From IMG/VR virus record IMGVR_UViG_3300017917_004774, positions 1 to 50,596 of that record: 50,596 bases of DNA, one strand, 5' to 3'. The notes under the pieces are model-generated. The model saw only the letters and a list, made by a program, of their open reading frames with translations. It was not told the origin of the DNA and made no database searches. The position numbers and the translations under genes were made by a program. The stretch is from a virus. Below, one piece after another: positions 6,141 to 13,167 of this stretch. Within the stretch, counting starts at the first letter, position 1; the number at the start of each line of letters is the position of its first letter.

Positions 6141-8807
6141 TTAGAACCTAAACTTAACCTTTGCAGCAACAGAATTATTAGTCACTCCGTTGTTTACACC
6201 ATGAGATCCTTCAACAAATAATACCTCTTTATAATCTACAGAAGCACTTACTCCATAAGAACTATCAGTTCCATAAGAACCTTCTAGACTAACTCCAAAG
6301 AGGTTATTTTTCTTACCACCAAAACGAGTCTCTAATTTAACTCCTGCTTCGCCAACATGTGTGGTTTGGTTGTATGCTTCAACTGTTCTTGCAGACTGAA
6401 TAGAACCAGTTTCATTGTAAGCATTTCTTTTTACATTCTGAACAGTATATCCAAAGAATGGATGTAACCATTTCGTGACGTGCATATAAAGACGATTACT
6501 TACCCACCATTCATTTCCTGTGGTTTCACCAGCATTATTAAAAACACCTTCCACTGTTCTATTATACTTATAGTTGCTATTTGCAATCGCAGCATTTGTA
6601 TTCAAAGTAAATGTGTTTCCTCTAAATTCACTGAATATACCAAAGTGATCTTTGCTTTGTTGTGTCTTTGAGTCAACGCCATTTAGACTTATGTTGATTT
6701 TATTGTACTGGAATCCAAGAGTCCATCCTTTGGTTACATCAAACTCAAATCCACCACCAAAGATTTTGGAATCTGCAGTATAACCATCAGCATTATAAGA
6801 TTGAACAAATCTATTATTCTCAAATACTCTCAATCTTTGCTTACCTGCAGTTGGTTCATGATTTAAAAGTCCATTAATACCATCATTAATTCCATCAAGA
6901 ACTTCCAGTTGATCTACACGGCCAAAGAGAGAATCATAAGTATGTGAAATTGCAATATCATTCCAAAATTCATATGTAGTAACAGGAGTTCCATTGGATA
7001 CTGTTTCAGTTCCATCAGAATGAGAAGTAGTTGTAACTGGAGTAGTCACAACAGTTCTTACCATAGGAGTTGTTGTTGTTTTTGTATGATGTCTTGCAAT
7101 TTTCTGAACACCTTTGTCTTCAGAAGCATCATGTTCAGTAAGTGTTACATTTAAAACTGGAAGAAATGCGGATTGAACTGACGAAGATGATACAGATGGT
7201 CTTGTAATTGCTGTTGCATCAAGAGCAGTTGCAATTACAGAAGAACTTGTAGTTCCATTTGAAGAAGAACTTGAAGATGTGGAAGTTCCTTCTACAACTG
7301 TGGTTGAACCATCTGCATGGTAAATGGTTGTAACTGGTGTAGATGCAATTGTTGTAGTCGTAACTGGTGTAGTATCAAGAATTGTATCAGTATAAGTTCT
7401 AGTTCTTGGATTTCCAGATGCATCAGTGTCAGTTACAGTTCTGGTAGATGTTCTTGTTCCAGTTATAGAAGAATTAGAATTTGAAGAAGTTGTAACTGTT
7501 CGTGTAACAGCAGTTGCATCAAGAACAGTTCCAGTTACAACAGGAGTTCCAGTTCCATCAGAAGATGAAGTTGTAACTACTGGTGTTCCACTCGAAGATG
7601 TGGTAGAACCATCAGAATAAGTTGTTGTGGTAACTGGTGTTGTTGTAGTTGTCGTAGTTGTAACTGGAATAGTTGTTACAACAGTATCAACATAAGTTCT
7701 TACAACTGGATTTCCATCAGCATCCGTTGAAGAAACTGTTCTTGTTACATAAGAAGTTTCAGTTCTGGTCGATGATGAAGATGAAGTTGATACCGAGTCT
7801 GATGTGGAAGTACCAGTAACTGTTGGTGTTGGTGGTGTCGAAGGTGTTGGTGTTGTTGATGGAGGTGCAGTAGGAGAACTTGCAGAACCTACATCAGTAA
7901 CAGTATATGCCCCAGGAATTCCCCCACCAGCACCAGCAGCAACAGCATTTGAACCCGCAGCAAATGCAGAAGGTCCAAAAATATAAGCATATTGTGCAGT
8001 TACAATATCACCAGTGTTTAATCCATCAAATCTAAATGCAATACCAATTGTATAGTCACCATTACCATCATTGACTCCATTATAATAGTTTACTGGATCT
8101 TGCGTCCATCCTCTGCTGATACCAGCACCAGAACCTGATGCAGCTGCAGTATAAAGTCCTAGTGCATATTTGGATGCAAGTGCTTCAGAGAAGACAACGT
8201 TTTTCGTTGAGATTGAACCATAACCAAGAGCATTTAATGTAGATGAAGAATCTCCTGCTGCTGCTCTTGCATCAGGATCAGTATAACGTCCAAAGTAAAG
8301 AGTAGGAATATTTCGAAGTGCTTCAATTTTAGTAATAATATCTACATACTGCCATGAATTATTAAAATGGACATCATGTTCAATATTAAATTCTGTTTTT
8401 GAACCTCTCCAAACTACACGCTTATCATATGTCGATCCATTATAAGAAATTCCACTGTAATTGTAGAGAGAACCTGGAATTTGAGGAGAGGACCACTGTG
8501 CATTATTATTATAGTAATAGAACAACTGAGTTGCTCCATCCATTCCTTTAATTGAAAATCCTTCAAAAGGAGATCCAGGTGTCAAATAATCATATGCATT
8601 ATTAAATGTAGAGGTGCACGTTGAGTCATATTGAATACCTGGAGGAGTGTTACCATTGGATCCTAATGTTCCAATGAGATTAGTACCAATTTTAACGCAA
8701 TTACCTTGAAGCGTAATTGGTGAAGTAGCTGCAGAAGGATCCGCCAATGCAGGCGCCCCCATAAGGAGTACAGACGCTGCAGCCAGCGCCTTTTTAGCGT
8801 AAGACAT
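6141..8807 (-). CDS. Autotransporter-like secreted outer-membrane protein with Ser/Thr repeat stalk
   Basis: About 888 residues from 'MSYAKKALAAASVLLMGAPALA', a clear signal peptide cleaved before DPSAAT. A globular N-terminal domain (to about residue 330) is followed by a Pro/Thr linker and some 250 residues of Ser/Thr-rich repeats. The repeats contain copies of 'RT(Y)VDTVV(T)TIPVTTTT' and 'SDGSTTSSSGTPV' type. The last 250 residues read as an alternating beta-barrel ('WTLGFQYNKINISL', 'FTLNTNAAIANSNYKYNRT') ending 'NSVAAKVKFRF'. A C-terminal Phe is the outer-membrane assembly signal of autotransporters. A phage gene for host surface alteration or a derived fibre is possible. No SD is seen; an inverted repeat sits just before the start. 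Confidence 0.65.
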   Translation of the reverse strand: MSYAKKALAAASVLLMGAPALADPSAATSPITLQGNCVKIGTNLIGTLGSNGNTPPGIQYDSTCTSTFNNAYDYLTPGSPFEGFSIKGMDGATQLFYYYNNNAQWSSPQIPGSLYNYSGISYNGSTYDKRVVWRGSKTEFNIEHDVHFNNSWQYVDIITKIEALRNIPTLYFGRYTDPDARAAAGDSSSTLNALGYGSISTKNVVFSEALASKYALGLYTAAASGSGAGISRGWTQDPVNYYNGVNDGNGDYTIGIAFRFDGLNTGDIVTAQYAYIFGPSAFAAGSNAVAAGAGGGIPGAYTVTDVGSASSPTAPPSTTPTPSTPPTPTVTGTSTSDSVSTSSSSSTRTETSYVTRTVSSTDADGNPVVRTYVDTVVTTIPVTTTTTTTTPVTTTTYSDGSTTSSSGTPVVTTSSSDGTGTPVVTGTVLDATAVTRTVTTSSNSNSSITGTRTSTRTVTDTDASGNPRTRTYTDTILDTTPVTTTTIASTPVTTIYHADGSTTVVEGTSTSSSSSSNGTTSSSVIATALDATAITRPSVSSSSVQSAFLPVLNVTLTEHDASEDKGVQKIARHHTKTTTTPMVRTVVTTPVTTTSHSDGTETVSNGTPVTTYEFWNDIAISHTYDSLFGRVDQLEVLDGINDGINGLLNHEPTAGKQRLRVFENNRFVQSYNADGYTADSKIFGGGFEFDVTKGWTLGFQYNKINISLNGVDSKTQQSKDHFGIFSEFRGNTFTLNTNAAIANSNYKYNRTVEGVFNNAGETTGNEWWVSNRLYMHVTKWLHPFFGYTVQNVKRNAYNETGSIQSARTVEAYNQTTHVGEAGVKLETRFGGKKNNLFGVSLEGSYGTDSSYGVSASVDYKEVLFVEGSHGVNNGVTNNSVAAKVKFRF

Positions 8808-8812
8808 AGAAA

Positions 8813-8879
8813 TACGGTAACTTAGTGTGTACTTAACAAAACTAAGATGTTTAATTAAGAAGTTCACCAAGTTACCGTA
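8813..8879 (-). repeat. 15-bp inverted repeat in the leader of the autotransporter-like gene
   Basis: TACGGTAACTTAGTG (8813-8827) and CACCAAGTTACCGTA (8865-8879) are inverted copies with one mismatch, which is a G-U pair in RNA. The intervening 37 bases contain ACTAAG, which could instead pair with CTTAGT, so two exclusive structures are possible. The inner arm ends five bases from the ATG at 8807. Confidence 0.55.
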
Positions 8880-8926
8880 GTAACTCGGGTATATAGATTC
8901 AGACCATTTAAGATCAGTGAATCATT

Positions 8927-9121
8927 TTATTGTTTTTTCCTTTCGTAATAGGAACACCAACCGTCAGGAGAAATATATCCTTTAACAGATGAACATCCGT
9001 GGGGAGATCTCCACATTGTGCATGATGAACACTTTTCTTTTCCCTTTGGTTCCACTTGATATTTAGCAGTAGTTTTCGCTACTTTTTTCTCTTCATCAAG
9101 AAAATCATTTAGAGTCTTCAT
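8927..9121 (-). CDS. HiPIP-like Cys protein with capsid-targeting-like N terminus
   Basis: 64 residues. The N terminus [16 protein letters not shown] resembles the T4 capsid-targeting sequence, with a gp21-type site LDE|E. The body has four cysteines in the pattern of high-potential iron-sulfur-like phage proteins: 'CSSCTMW', 'GCSSVKGYISPDGWC', 'SYYERKK'. The role is unknown. Metal or Fe-S binding is inferred from the cysteine pattern only. The ATG at 9121 overlaps the end of the upstream CTS gene. Confidence 0.55.
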   Translation of the reverse strand: MKTLNDFLDEEKKVAKTTAKYQVEPKGKEKCSSCTMWRSPHGCSSVKGYISPDGWCSYYERKKQ

Positions 9122-9440
9122 TTTTATTTTTTTGAAGAGATTTTGCAACACTTATGGCAGCACGAACTGGACGTTCAAATGCTTGACGAACTGCAGGAGT
9201 AGGGCCAGTTTTAACCATTTTTGGACTAAATGCTTTGTGTGGTCTCCACCCTTTAATTCCTTGAGCACCAGATTTAAATGCTTTATCAGTTCGAGTTAGT
9301 TGTCTTTTATCATCATCCATGAGTTCCTTCCATGATGCTTTATTTTCATTTGGAACTCTTTCATTTCTCCCCTTATTCCACCAACTAACTGCCTTTTGAG
9401 CAATATTTGCCTCAGAAATAAATTCCTGAAAGGTTTTCAT
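9105..9440 (-). CDS. Small basic protein with near-exact T4 capsid-targeting sequence
   Basis: 111 residues, beginning [19 protein letters not shown]4 internal proteins IPII and IPIII begin MKTYQEFIAEA and are cut by gp21 after the Glu. Here ISE|A fits the same site. The mature part is basic ('[18 protein letters not shown]', '[18 protein letters not shown]') with no recognised domain. By analogy it should be a head-packaged internal protein injected with DNA. ATGA overlap with the upstream endolysin gene. Confidence 0.65.
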   Translation of the reverse strand: MKTFQEFISEANIAQKAVSWWNKGRNERVPNENKASWKELMDDDKRQLTRTDKAFKSGAQGIKGWRPHKAFSPKMVKTGPTPAVRQAFERPVRAAISVAKSLQKNKNEDSK

Positions 9441-10152
9441 TTAATAACCTCACAGCAACGAGCATAATATTTCTTACGGTCATCAAGACCGTTATATCCA
9501 CCATTTACTCGCTTAGTGACTTGATCAACAGTTGGATTGCTGTCACATAATGCATTCATATTATTATTGTGCCACCAGAAACCTGCAGAAGTCATTGGAT
9601 ATTTTTTCGCAACATAAGTTACGCCTTCCATAACTTTAGGGTCTTTAATATAGTTTGCAAATGCCTGATAGTTTGCACGACCAGTCATCTGAATATATCC
9701 AGCACCCTTGAATCTCTTACCATCACCTGCTTGAGTATTTCCAAGATCTGAACGCCCTTCATAATCGGCACCAGAAGCAAGTTCTTCCTTATATCTTCCA
9801 CCACCAGACTCATGTGAGATTTGTGATAAGAAATGACGAATACGAACTGGAGTATTAATCTTAAAGAAACTAAGACCGTGATTCATTTCATCAACTTCAT
9901 CATCACCAATCAGATTTTCACCACAGTTCCAGATGTATGCAAGTTGTTTTTTAGTTACAAGAACAGGACCGCCACCACCTGCAGATGCAGGAGCAGCGGA
10001 TGCTACTTTTTTCTGTAAATCTCCGCCCACGCAGCATTATCTTCAAGATATTCTTTGGGAAGATTATCCTCTAACCATTGAACTGCTTTCACATGATTTG
10101 CATTCTTATCATCATAATACTTAAAAAAGTTGTGTAAATCTACTTTTGCCAT
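9437..10152 (-). CDS. GH19-type endolysin/muramidase expressed by apparent -1 frameshift
   Basis: Two frames join. Frame A (10152 to 10003) starts at an ATG with a strong GGAGGA site and encodes '[18 protein letters not shown]' through '[10 protein letters not shown]', then TAG. Frame B (-1) continues to 9437 with a GH19-like catalytic domain: '[15 protein letters not shown]' with the likely catalytic Glu, 'GRSDLGNTQ', '[16 protein letters not shown]' and 'AGFWWHNNN'. The junction is A AAA AAG immediately before the TAG. Shifting there gives a 238-residue protein whose N-terminal module matches the next gene upstream. Frame B alone has only a GTG at 10030 without a ribosome site. GH19 domains hydrolyse chitin or peptidoglycan, so lysis or wall entry is likely. 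Confidence 0.7.
9969..10012 (-). promoter_or_regulatory. Programmed -1 frameshift signal: A_AAA_AAG slippery site, 6-nt spacer, stem-loop
   Basis: The slippery heptamer AAAAAAG is at 10012-10006, read AGA AAA AAG TAG in the zero frame. A six-base spacer (TAGCAT) follows. Then comes a GC-rich hairpin at 9999-9969: outer stem CCGC/GCGG and inner stem CCTGC/GCAGG with loop ATCT, separated by an internal loop. Spacing and order match classical bacterial -1 frameshift elements. Confidence 0.65.
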
Positions 10153-10172
10153 TGTTAGTTCCTCCGTGTTTA

Positions 10173-10844
10173 TCAGTCAAAGATACGGCCCCAACCGTCA
10201 TTGCCACCTGGGCACCAACGATACTTGAGCATTGCTTTGGTATAAATGGTCTTCTTACCATTTGTTACTGGACCAGTATAGTTGTCATTGCACGAACCAT
10301 ATGGGTCATTGCAGTAATAACCTTTGCCATCTGGAGTCTTACCGATCACTACAACCATGTGCCCACCAGTAGGTGCAGATAAAGGACCACGGTGAAGAAT
10401 ACCAATAACGACAGGCTTCCCAGCATCGAGGCTACGATCAATGTCAGAAAAAGAAAGATTGTAACTAAAGTGTGACTTAACACCATAACCTGCGAGAACT
10501 TTTGTCTGTACCGCATGGTCAGTCGTGTCACCAATCGCAAATACTTTTTTAATGTATTCATCATCGCCTTTAATCGAACCAGGCTTGAGGAATGCAAGAC
10601 ACATTGCACACGACGAAGAGTTGCAAGTTCTATGTGCATCTCTGTAGTTATCTACTTGATTGAAATAAGGAACGTTCAGAACTGCTGGCGCTGGTGGTTT
10701 TGTTCTAAAAATATTAACCCAGTCCGTTTCAGAATCATCCATGAACCTTTCGGGTAGATGATCTTCTAACCACTGAACTGCTGCTACATGATTTTCATTA
10801 TTCTCATCATAATACTTAAAAAAGTTATGAAGATCTAGAGTCAT
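10173..10844 (-). CDS. C39-like papain-fold peptidase with shared N-terminal module
   Basis: 223 residues with an AGGAGA ribosome site. Residues 1-48 ('[18 protein letters not shown]' to 'DWVNIFRTKP') are a close paralogue of the N-terminal module of the GH19 gene downstream. The rest resembles C39-family peptidases: 'VLNVPYFNQVDNYRD' (oxyanion Gln63), 'TCNSSSCAMCL' (Cys74 or Cys79 as nucleophile), 'GGHMVVVIGK' (His) and 'YYCNDPYGS' (Asp). It may cut peptide cross-links in the wall together with the glycan-cutting GH19 protein. Which cysteine is catalytic is not certain. Confidence 0.65.
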   Translation of the reverse strand: MTLDLHNFFKYYDENNENHVAAVQWLEDHLPERFMDDSETDWVNIFRTKPPAPAVLNVPYFNQVDNYRDAHRTCNSSSCAMCLAFLKPGSIKGDDEYIKKVFAIGDTTDHAVQTKVLAGYGVKSHFSYNLSFSDIDRSLDAGKPVVIGILHRGPLSAPTGGHMVVVIGKTPDGKGYYCNDPYGSCNDNYTGPVTNGKKTIYTKAMLKYRWCPGGNDGWGRIFD

Positions 10845-11025
10845 TTTCTTCTCCTATAAATTTTAGTGCAAAAATATTATGTTCTTCAATTCTTGGATTT
10901 AACCATTCATTAAATTCTTTTTTCAAAGACTTAGCATCTTTATATTTATTTTCCTCACACAAACTATTGATCCTACCAATTACCCATTCATGTGAGTGAC
11001 GAAGAGTTTCCTCGATTTCCTGCAT
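10825..11025 (-). CDS. Small charged helical protein, unknown function
   Basis: 66 residues, 'MQEIEETLRHSHEWVIGRIN' then a Lys/Glu-rich helix and 'NEWLNPRIEEHNIFALKF'. It overlaps the peptidase gene by 20 bases and the SegE-like gene by 38. No motif is recognised. The overlap chain supports it as a real gene. Confidence 0.45.
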   Translation of the reverse strand: MQEIEETLRHSHEWVIGRINSLCEENKYKDAKSLKKEFNEWLNPRIEEHNIFALKFIGEENDSRSS

Positions 11026-11437
11026 AATCTTTTCTCATATATCTTCCAAGGATATTGGAATTATAGTAAGCAAATTCTCCGTTGTCAAGATATTCTCTCA
11101 ACACATTATTTAGAAATAACTGTCTTGTCTCTTCATAATTGCATTCTCCCTTTGTTTTATGAAGACTCAATATTTCTCTATTGAAAAACTCTTTACCATA
11201 TTTTTTTACATCTTCTTTGAGTTCTGGACAGGATCCGTAATACTTCTTCCAATCAGATTCCTGTTTAACTCTTCGAGATTTGCCTTTTGGTGTGCGGTAT
11301 GACCAGAAATATTTTCTACCAATGTAACTACGACCAGTTTTCCTACATTGAATATGATAAACAAAACCAAAATGATCTTGAATATGATCAGTATCAAAAA
11401 CCTCTCCATTGTAGGTCCATGGATTCTCGTAACTCAT
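10988..11437 (-). CDS. SegE-like GIY-YIG endonuclease-type protein
   Basis: 149 residues. 'FGFVYHIQCRKTGRSYIGRK' matches the GIY-YIG core (here F-V-Y ... Y-I-G) followed by a conserved basic segment. 'SDWKKYYGSCPELKEDVKKY', 'FNREILSLHKTKGECNYEE' and 'YYNSNILGRYM' are shared with the SegE-like nuclease family of T4-type phages. Such proteins are free-standing homing nucleases or their derivatives. A late-like box GATAAATA is at 11464-11471. Activity is inferred from family only. Confidence 0.65.
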   Translation of the reverse strand: MSYENPWTYNGEVFDTDHIQDHFGFVYHIQCRKTGRSYIGRKYFWSYRTPKGKSRRVKQESDWKKYYGSCPELKEDVKKYGKEFFNREILSLHKTKGECNYEETRQLFLNNVLREYLDNGEFAYYNSNILGRYMRKDYAGNRGNSSSLT

Positions 11438-11463
11438 CTAAGTTCATTATGTTTTATAGCTAT

Positions 11464-11471
11464 TATTTATC
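11464..11471 (-). promoter_or_regulatory. Late-like box GATAAATA
   Basis: GATAAATA on the minus strand 27 bases upstream of the SegE-like start and downstream of a terminator. One base differs from TATAAATA. Confidence 0.35.
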
Positions 11472-11507
11472 TTCAACGCTGACAAAGCAGATTTTAGCAA
11501 TAAAAAA

Positions 11508-11525
11508 GGGGCTTTGTCAAGCCCC
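11508..11525 (-). terminator. Rho-independent terminator
   Basis: GGGGCTT-GACA-AAGCCCC on the minus strand, a 7-bp GC-rich stem with a 4-base loop, followed by TTTTTTA. It ends the 11548-12942 gene. Confidence 0.8.
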
Positions 11526-11547
11526 CTTGATATATGTTATAATAGGA

Positions 11548-12942
11548 TCACTCTTCTTTTGCCAAGTTCTTCCACATGGCTGCTGCAGCAATTTTTGTCG
11601 CTCTCTCTTTACCGTACTTTTTGGATGCTTTCTTTACAATTTTTTTAAATCCTTCACCTTTTTTACCGACATCCTTTCCAGCGCGGACTTTCTTTGCAAG
11701 TTTTTTGCGACCCGCTGCAGTACCGTACTGTGCTTCGACAATATCAGCAAGTGCTTCTGGTTCCAGTTCGTTCATAATATATTCCGCTTCGTACAGATTA
11801 TCAGCATGTCCGCTGTCAATCAAATATTCAATTACAAGTTCAAAAGCATCATCATAATCAAATGACTGCATCAATGAAGGCATTCTCATTGCTTGAGAGA
11901 ATGTAGGTGACTTTGCTTGTTGTGCACTAGATTGTGCTGCAATTCTATTTGATACAGGAGCAACGCTTCCTGAAGCAGCAGGAGATGTGCTAGGAGCAGC
12001 AGCAGTCGCCTGTGCTGGAGTTGCTGCTCTAAATGCTGATGATCCAGGAGTTGGTGATGAGAATGCCTTTGCACCTAGACCAGCAGTTGGGGTTGCTGCT
12101 TTGAAAGCATTTGGATTTTGAACCAAAGATTGATTACCAGGACCAAGTTTAGCAACTGAAGGTGATTGAACAGAAGGGGAATTCATTGGAAGGCGAGATC
12201 TCATATCCTTCATGAGAGGATTGTCTGTCTGTTGTGTTCCACGAATACGTGCTCTCTCATCAGAAGCAGCTGCGAGTTTTGGATTTGCTGCTCTCCATTT
12301 GTCCATTGCCGACATTGGAGCAGCAGGCGATCCTGCAACTGCAGGGGCAACTTTAGTGCCCCCAGGAGTTACTGTACCACTTACTGGAGGACGAGAACCA
12401 CCAACAGGGGGACGAGATCCACCAGGAACTTGAGAACCACCAACGGGAGGACGAGGAGCACCAGTTGGTGGGGCAGCTGGGGGATTCTTAGCACCTGGTT
12501 TAAATAATTGTGGTCCACCTTTACCTTGCAAATATACAATATCTTTTCCTTTTTGTGCCTTATAAAGAGTTTGTCCACCAACATTTACCGTATCTGCCGC
12601 TCTAGTAAAACTTGATCCCCCTCTAGGACCTAAATTTGGTCCAGCAGCACCACCTTTAACTACAACGCCCTGACGACCCCCCAGTTGCGTTCCATAAGCT
12701 TTTTGCCCTTGTGCAGTTCCTTGACCGAGACCAGATGCACTTTGCAATCCAATACCTTTTCCTTGACCAAGAGCACTCTTAACTTGTCCTTGTGCTTGAA
12801 TTCTTTGATTGCGGGCAGTTATTGCAGCGGCAGTGCCGCCTCCACCAATTTCGTTCAGATCTTCTACTTCTTCTGAAATATTGTAGTGAATACTTTCGTA
12901 AAGAGATTTAATATCGTCTAAATTGTTTGATTTAAAAGACAT
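11548..12942 (-). CDS. Large low-complexity virion/core-type protein (acidic leader, Pro/Gly/Ala body, basic end)
   Basis: 464 residues. The leader 'LDDIKSLYESIHYNISEEVE' ends at a gp21-type LNE|I site before 'GGGGTAAAITARNQR'. The middle is Gly/Pro/Ala-rich with repeated 'GSRPPVGGS' units. The C-terminal module 'DDAFELVIEYLIDSGHADNL' through 'YIMNELEPEALADIVEAQY' is shared with the genes at 40606 and 41828. A strongly basic end follows ('KKLAKKVRAGKDVGKKGEG'). This layout suits a prohead core or internal DNA-associated protein. That role is inference. A late promoter fused to a terminator lies upstream at 12974-13004. Confidence 0.6.
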   Translation of the reverse strand: MSFKSNNLDDIKSLYESIHYNISEEVEDLNEIGGGGTAAAITARNQRIQAQGQVKSALGQGKGIGLQSASGLGQGTAQGQKAYGTQLGGRQGVVVKGGAAGPNLGPRGGSSFTRAADTVNVGGQTLYKAQKGKDIVYLQGKGGPQLFKPGAKNPPAAPPTGAPRPPVGGSQVPGGSRPPVGGSRPPVSGTVTPGGTKVAPAVAGSPAAPMSAMDKWRAANPKLAAASDERARIRGTQQTDNPLMKDMRSRLPMNSPSVQSPSVAKLGPGNQSLVQNPNAFKAATPTAGLGAKAFSSPTPGSSAFRAATPAQATAAAPSTSPAASGSVAPVSNRIAAQSSAQQAKSPTFSQAMRMPSLMQSFDYDDAFELVIEYLIDSGHADNLYEAEYIMNELEPEALADIVEAQYGTAAGRKKLAKKVRAGKDVGKKGEGFKKIVKKASKKYGKERATKIAAAAMWKNLAKEE

Positions 12943-12973
12943 TTTACAGACACTTCTTCTTTTATTATAATTT

Positions 12974-12981
12974 TATTTATA
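12974..12981 (-). promoter_or_regulatory. Late promoter TATAAATA fused to terminator T-tract
   Basis: The minus strand reads TTTTTTTATAAATA: the T-run of the terminator at 12988-13004 runs directly into a perfect T4 late box, 32 bases before the 12942 start. Confidence 0.65.
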
Positions 12982-12987
12982 AAAAAA

Positions 12988-13004
12988 GAGGGCATTATGC
13001 CCTC
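12988..13004 (-). terminator. Rho-independent terminator downstream of nrdB
   Basis: GAGGGCATAATGCCCTC on the minus strand, a GC-rich near-palindrome with a tight loop, followed by TTTTTTT. It ends the primase-nrdA-nrdB unit. Confidence 0.8.
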
Positions 13005-13005
13005 C

Positions 13006-13167
13006 TCAAAAAATATCATTTGTGTTTGTATTTTTCCAGACGTTTGGGTAATCATAATCACCAAACAAGAATTCATCACATTGAGCGGCTTCTTTAAAAG
13101 CCTTAATAATTTCTTGTTCTACCCATTCATCATAATTGGAATCCTGTGAAAGTATCTTTGGTAACAT
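13006..13167 (-). CDS. Small acidic protein overlapping the nrdB 3' end
   Basis: 53 residues from ATG 13167: 'MLPKILSQDSNYDEWVEQEI' then 'IKAFKEAAQCDEFLFGDYDY' and stop at 13006. A GGAGG site stands ten bases before the ATG, inside nrdB. It ends immediately at the terminator. The SD and the filling of an otherwise empty gap support it. No function is known. Confidence 0.4.
   Translation of the reverse strand: MLPKILSQDSNYDEWVEQEIIKAFKEAAQCDEFLFGDYDYPNVWKNTNTNDIF

Noticed and set aside
7426-7986. Plus-strand Val/Thr-rich frames
   Set aside because: These are complements of the Ser/Thr repeat region of the autotransporter-like gene. They have no ribosome site and repetitive content.
9437-10030. 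GTG start at 10030 for an independent GH19 gene
   Set aside because: There is no ribosome site. The upstream ATG with GGAGGA and the slippery site explain expression better.
11287-11865. 192-codon plus-strand frame
   Set aside because: It crosses the terminator at 11508 and is antisense to two better supported genes. It has no domain signal.
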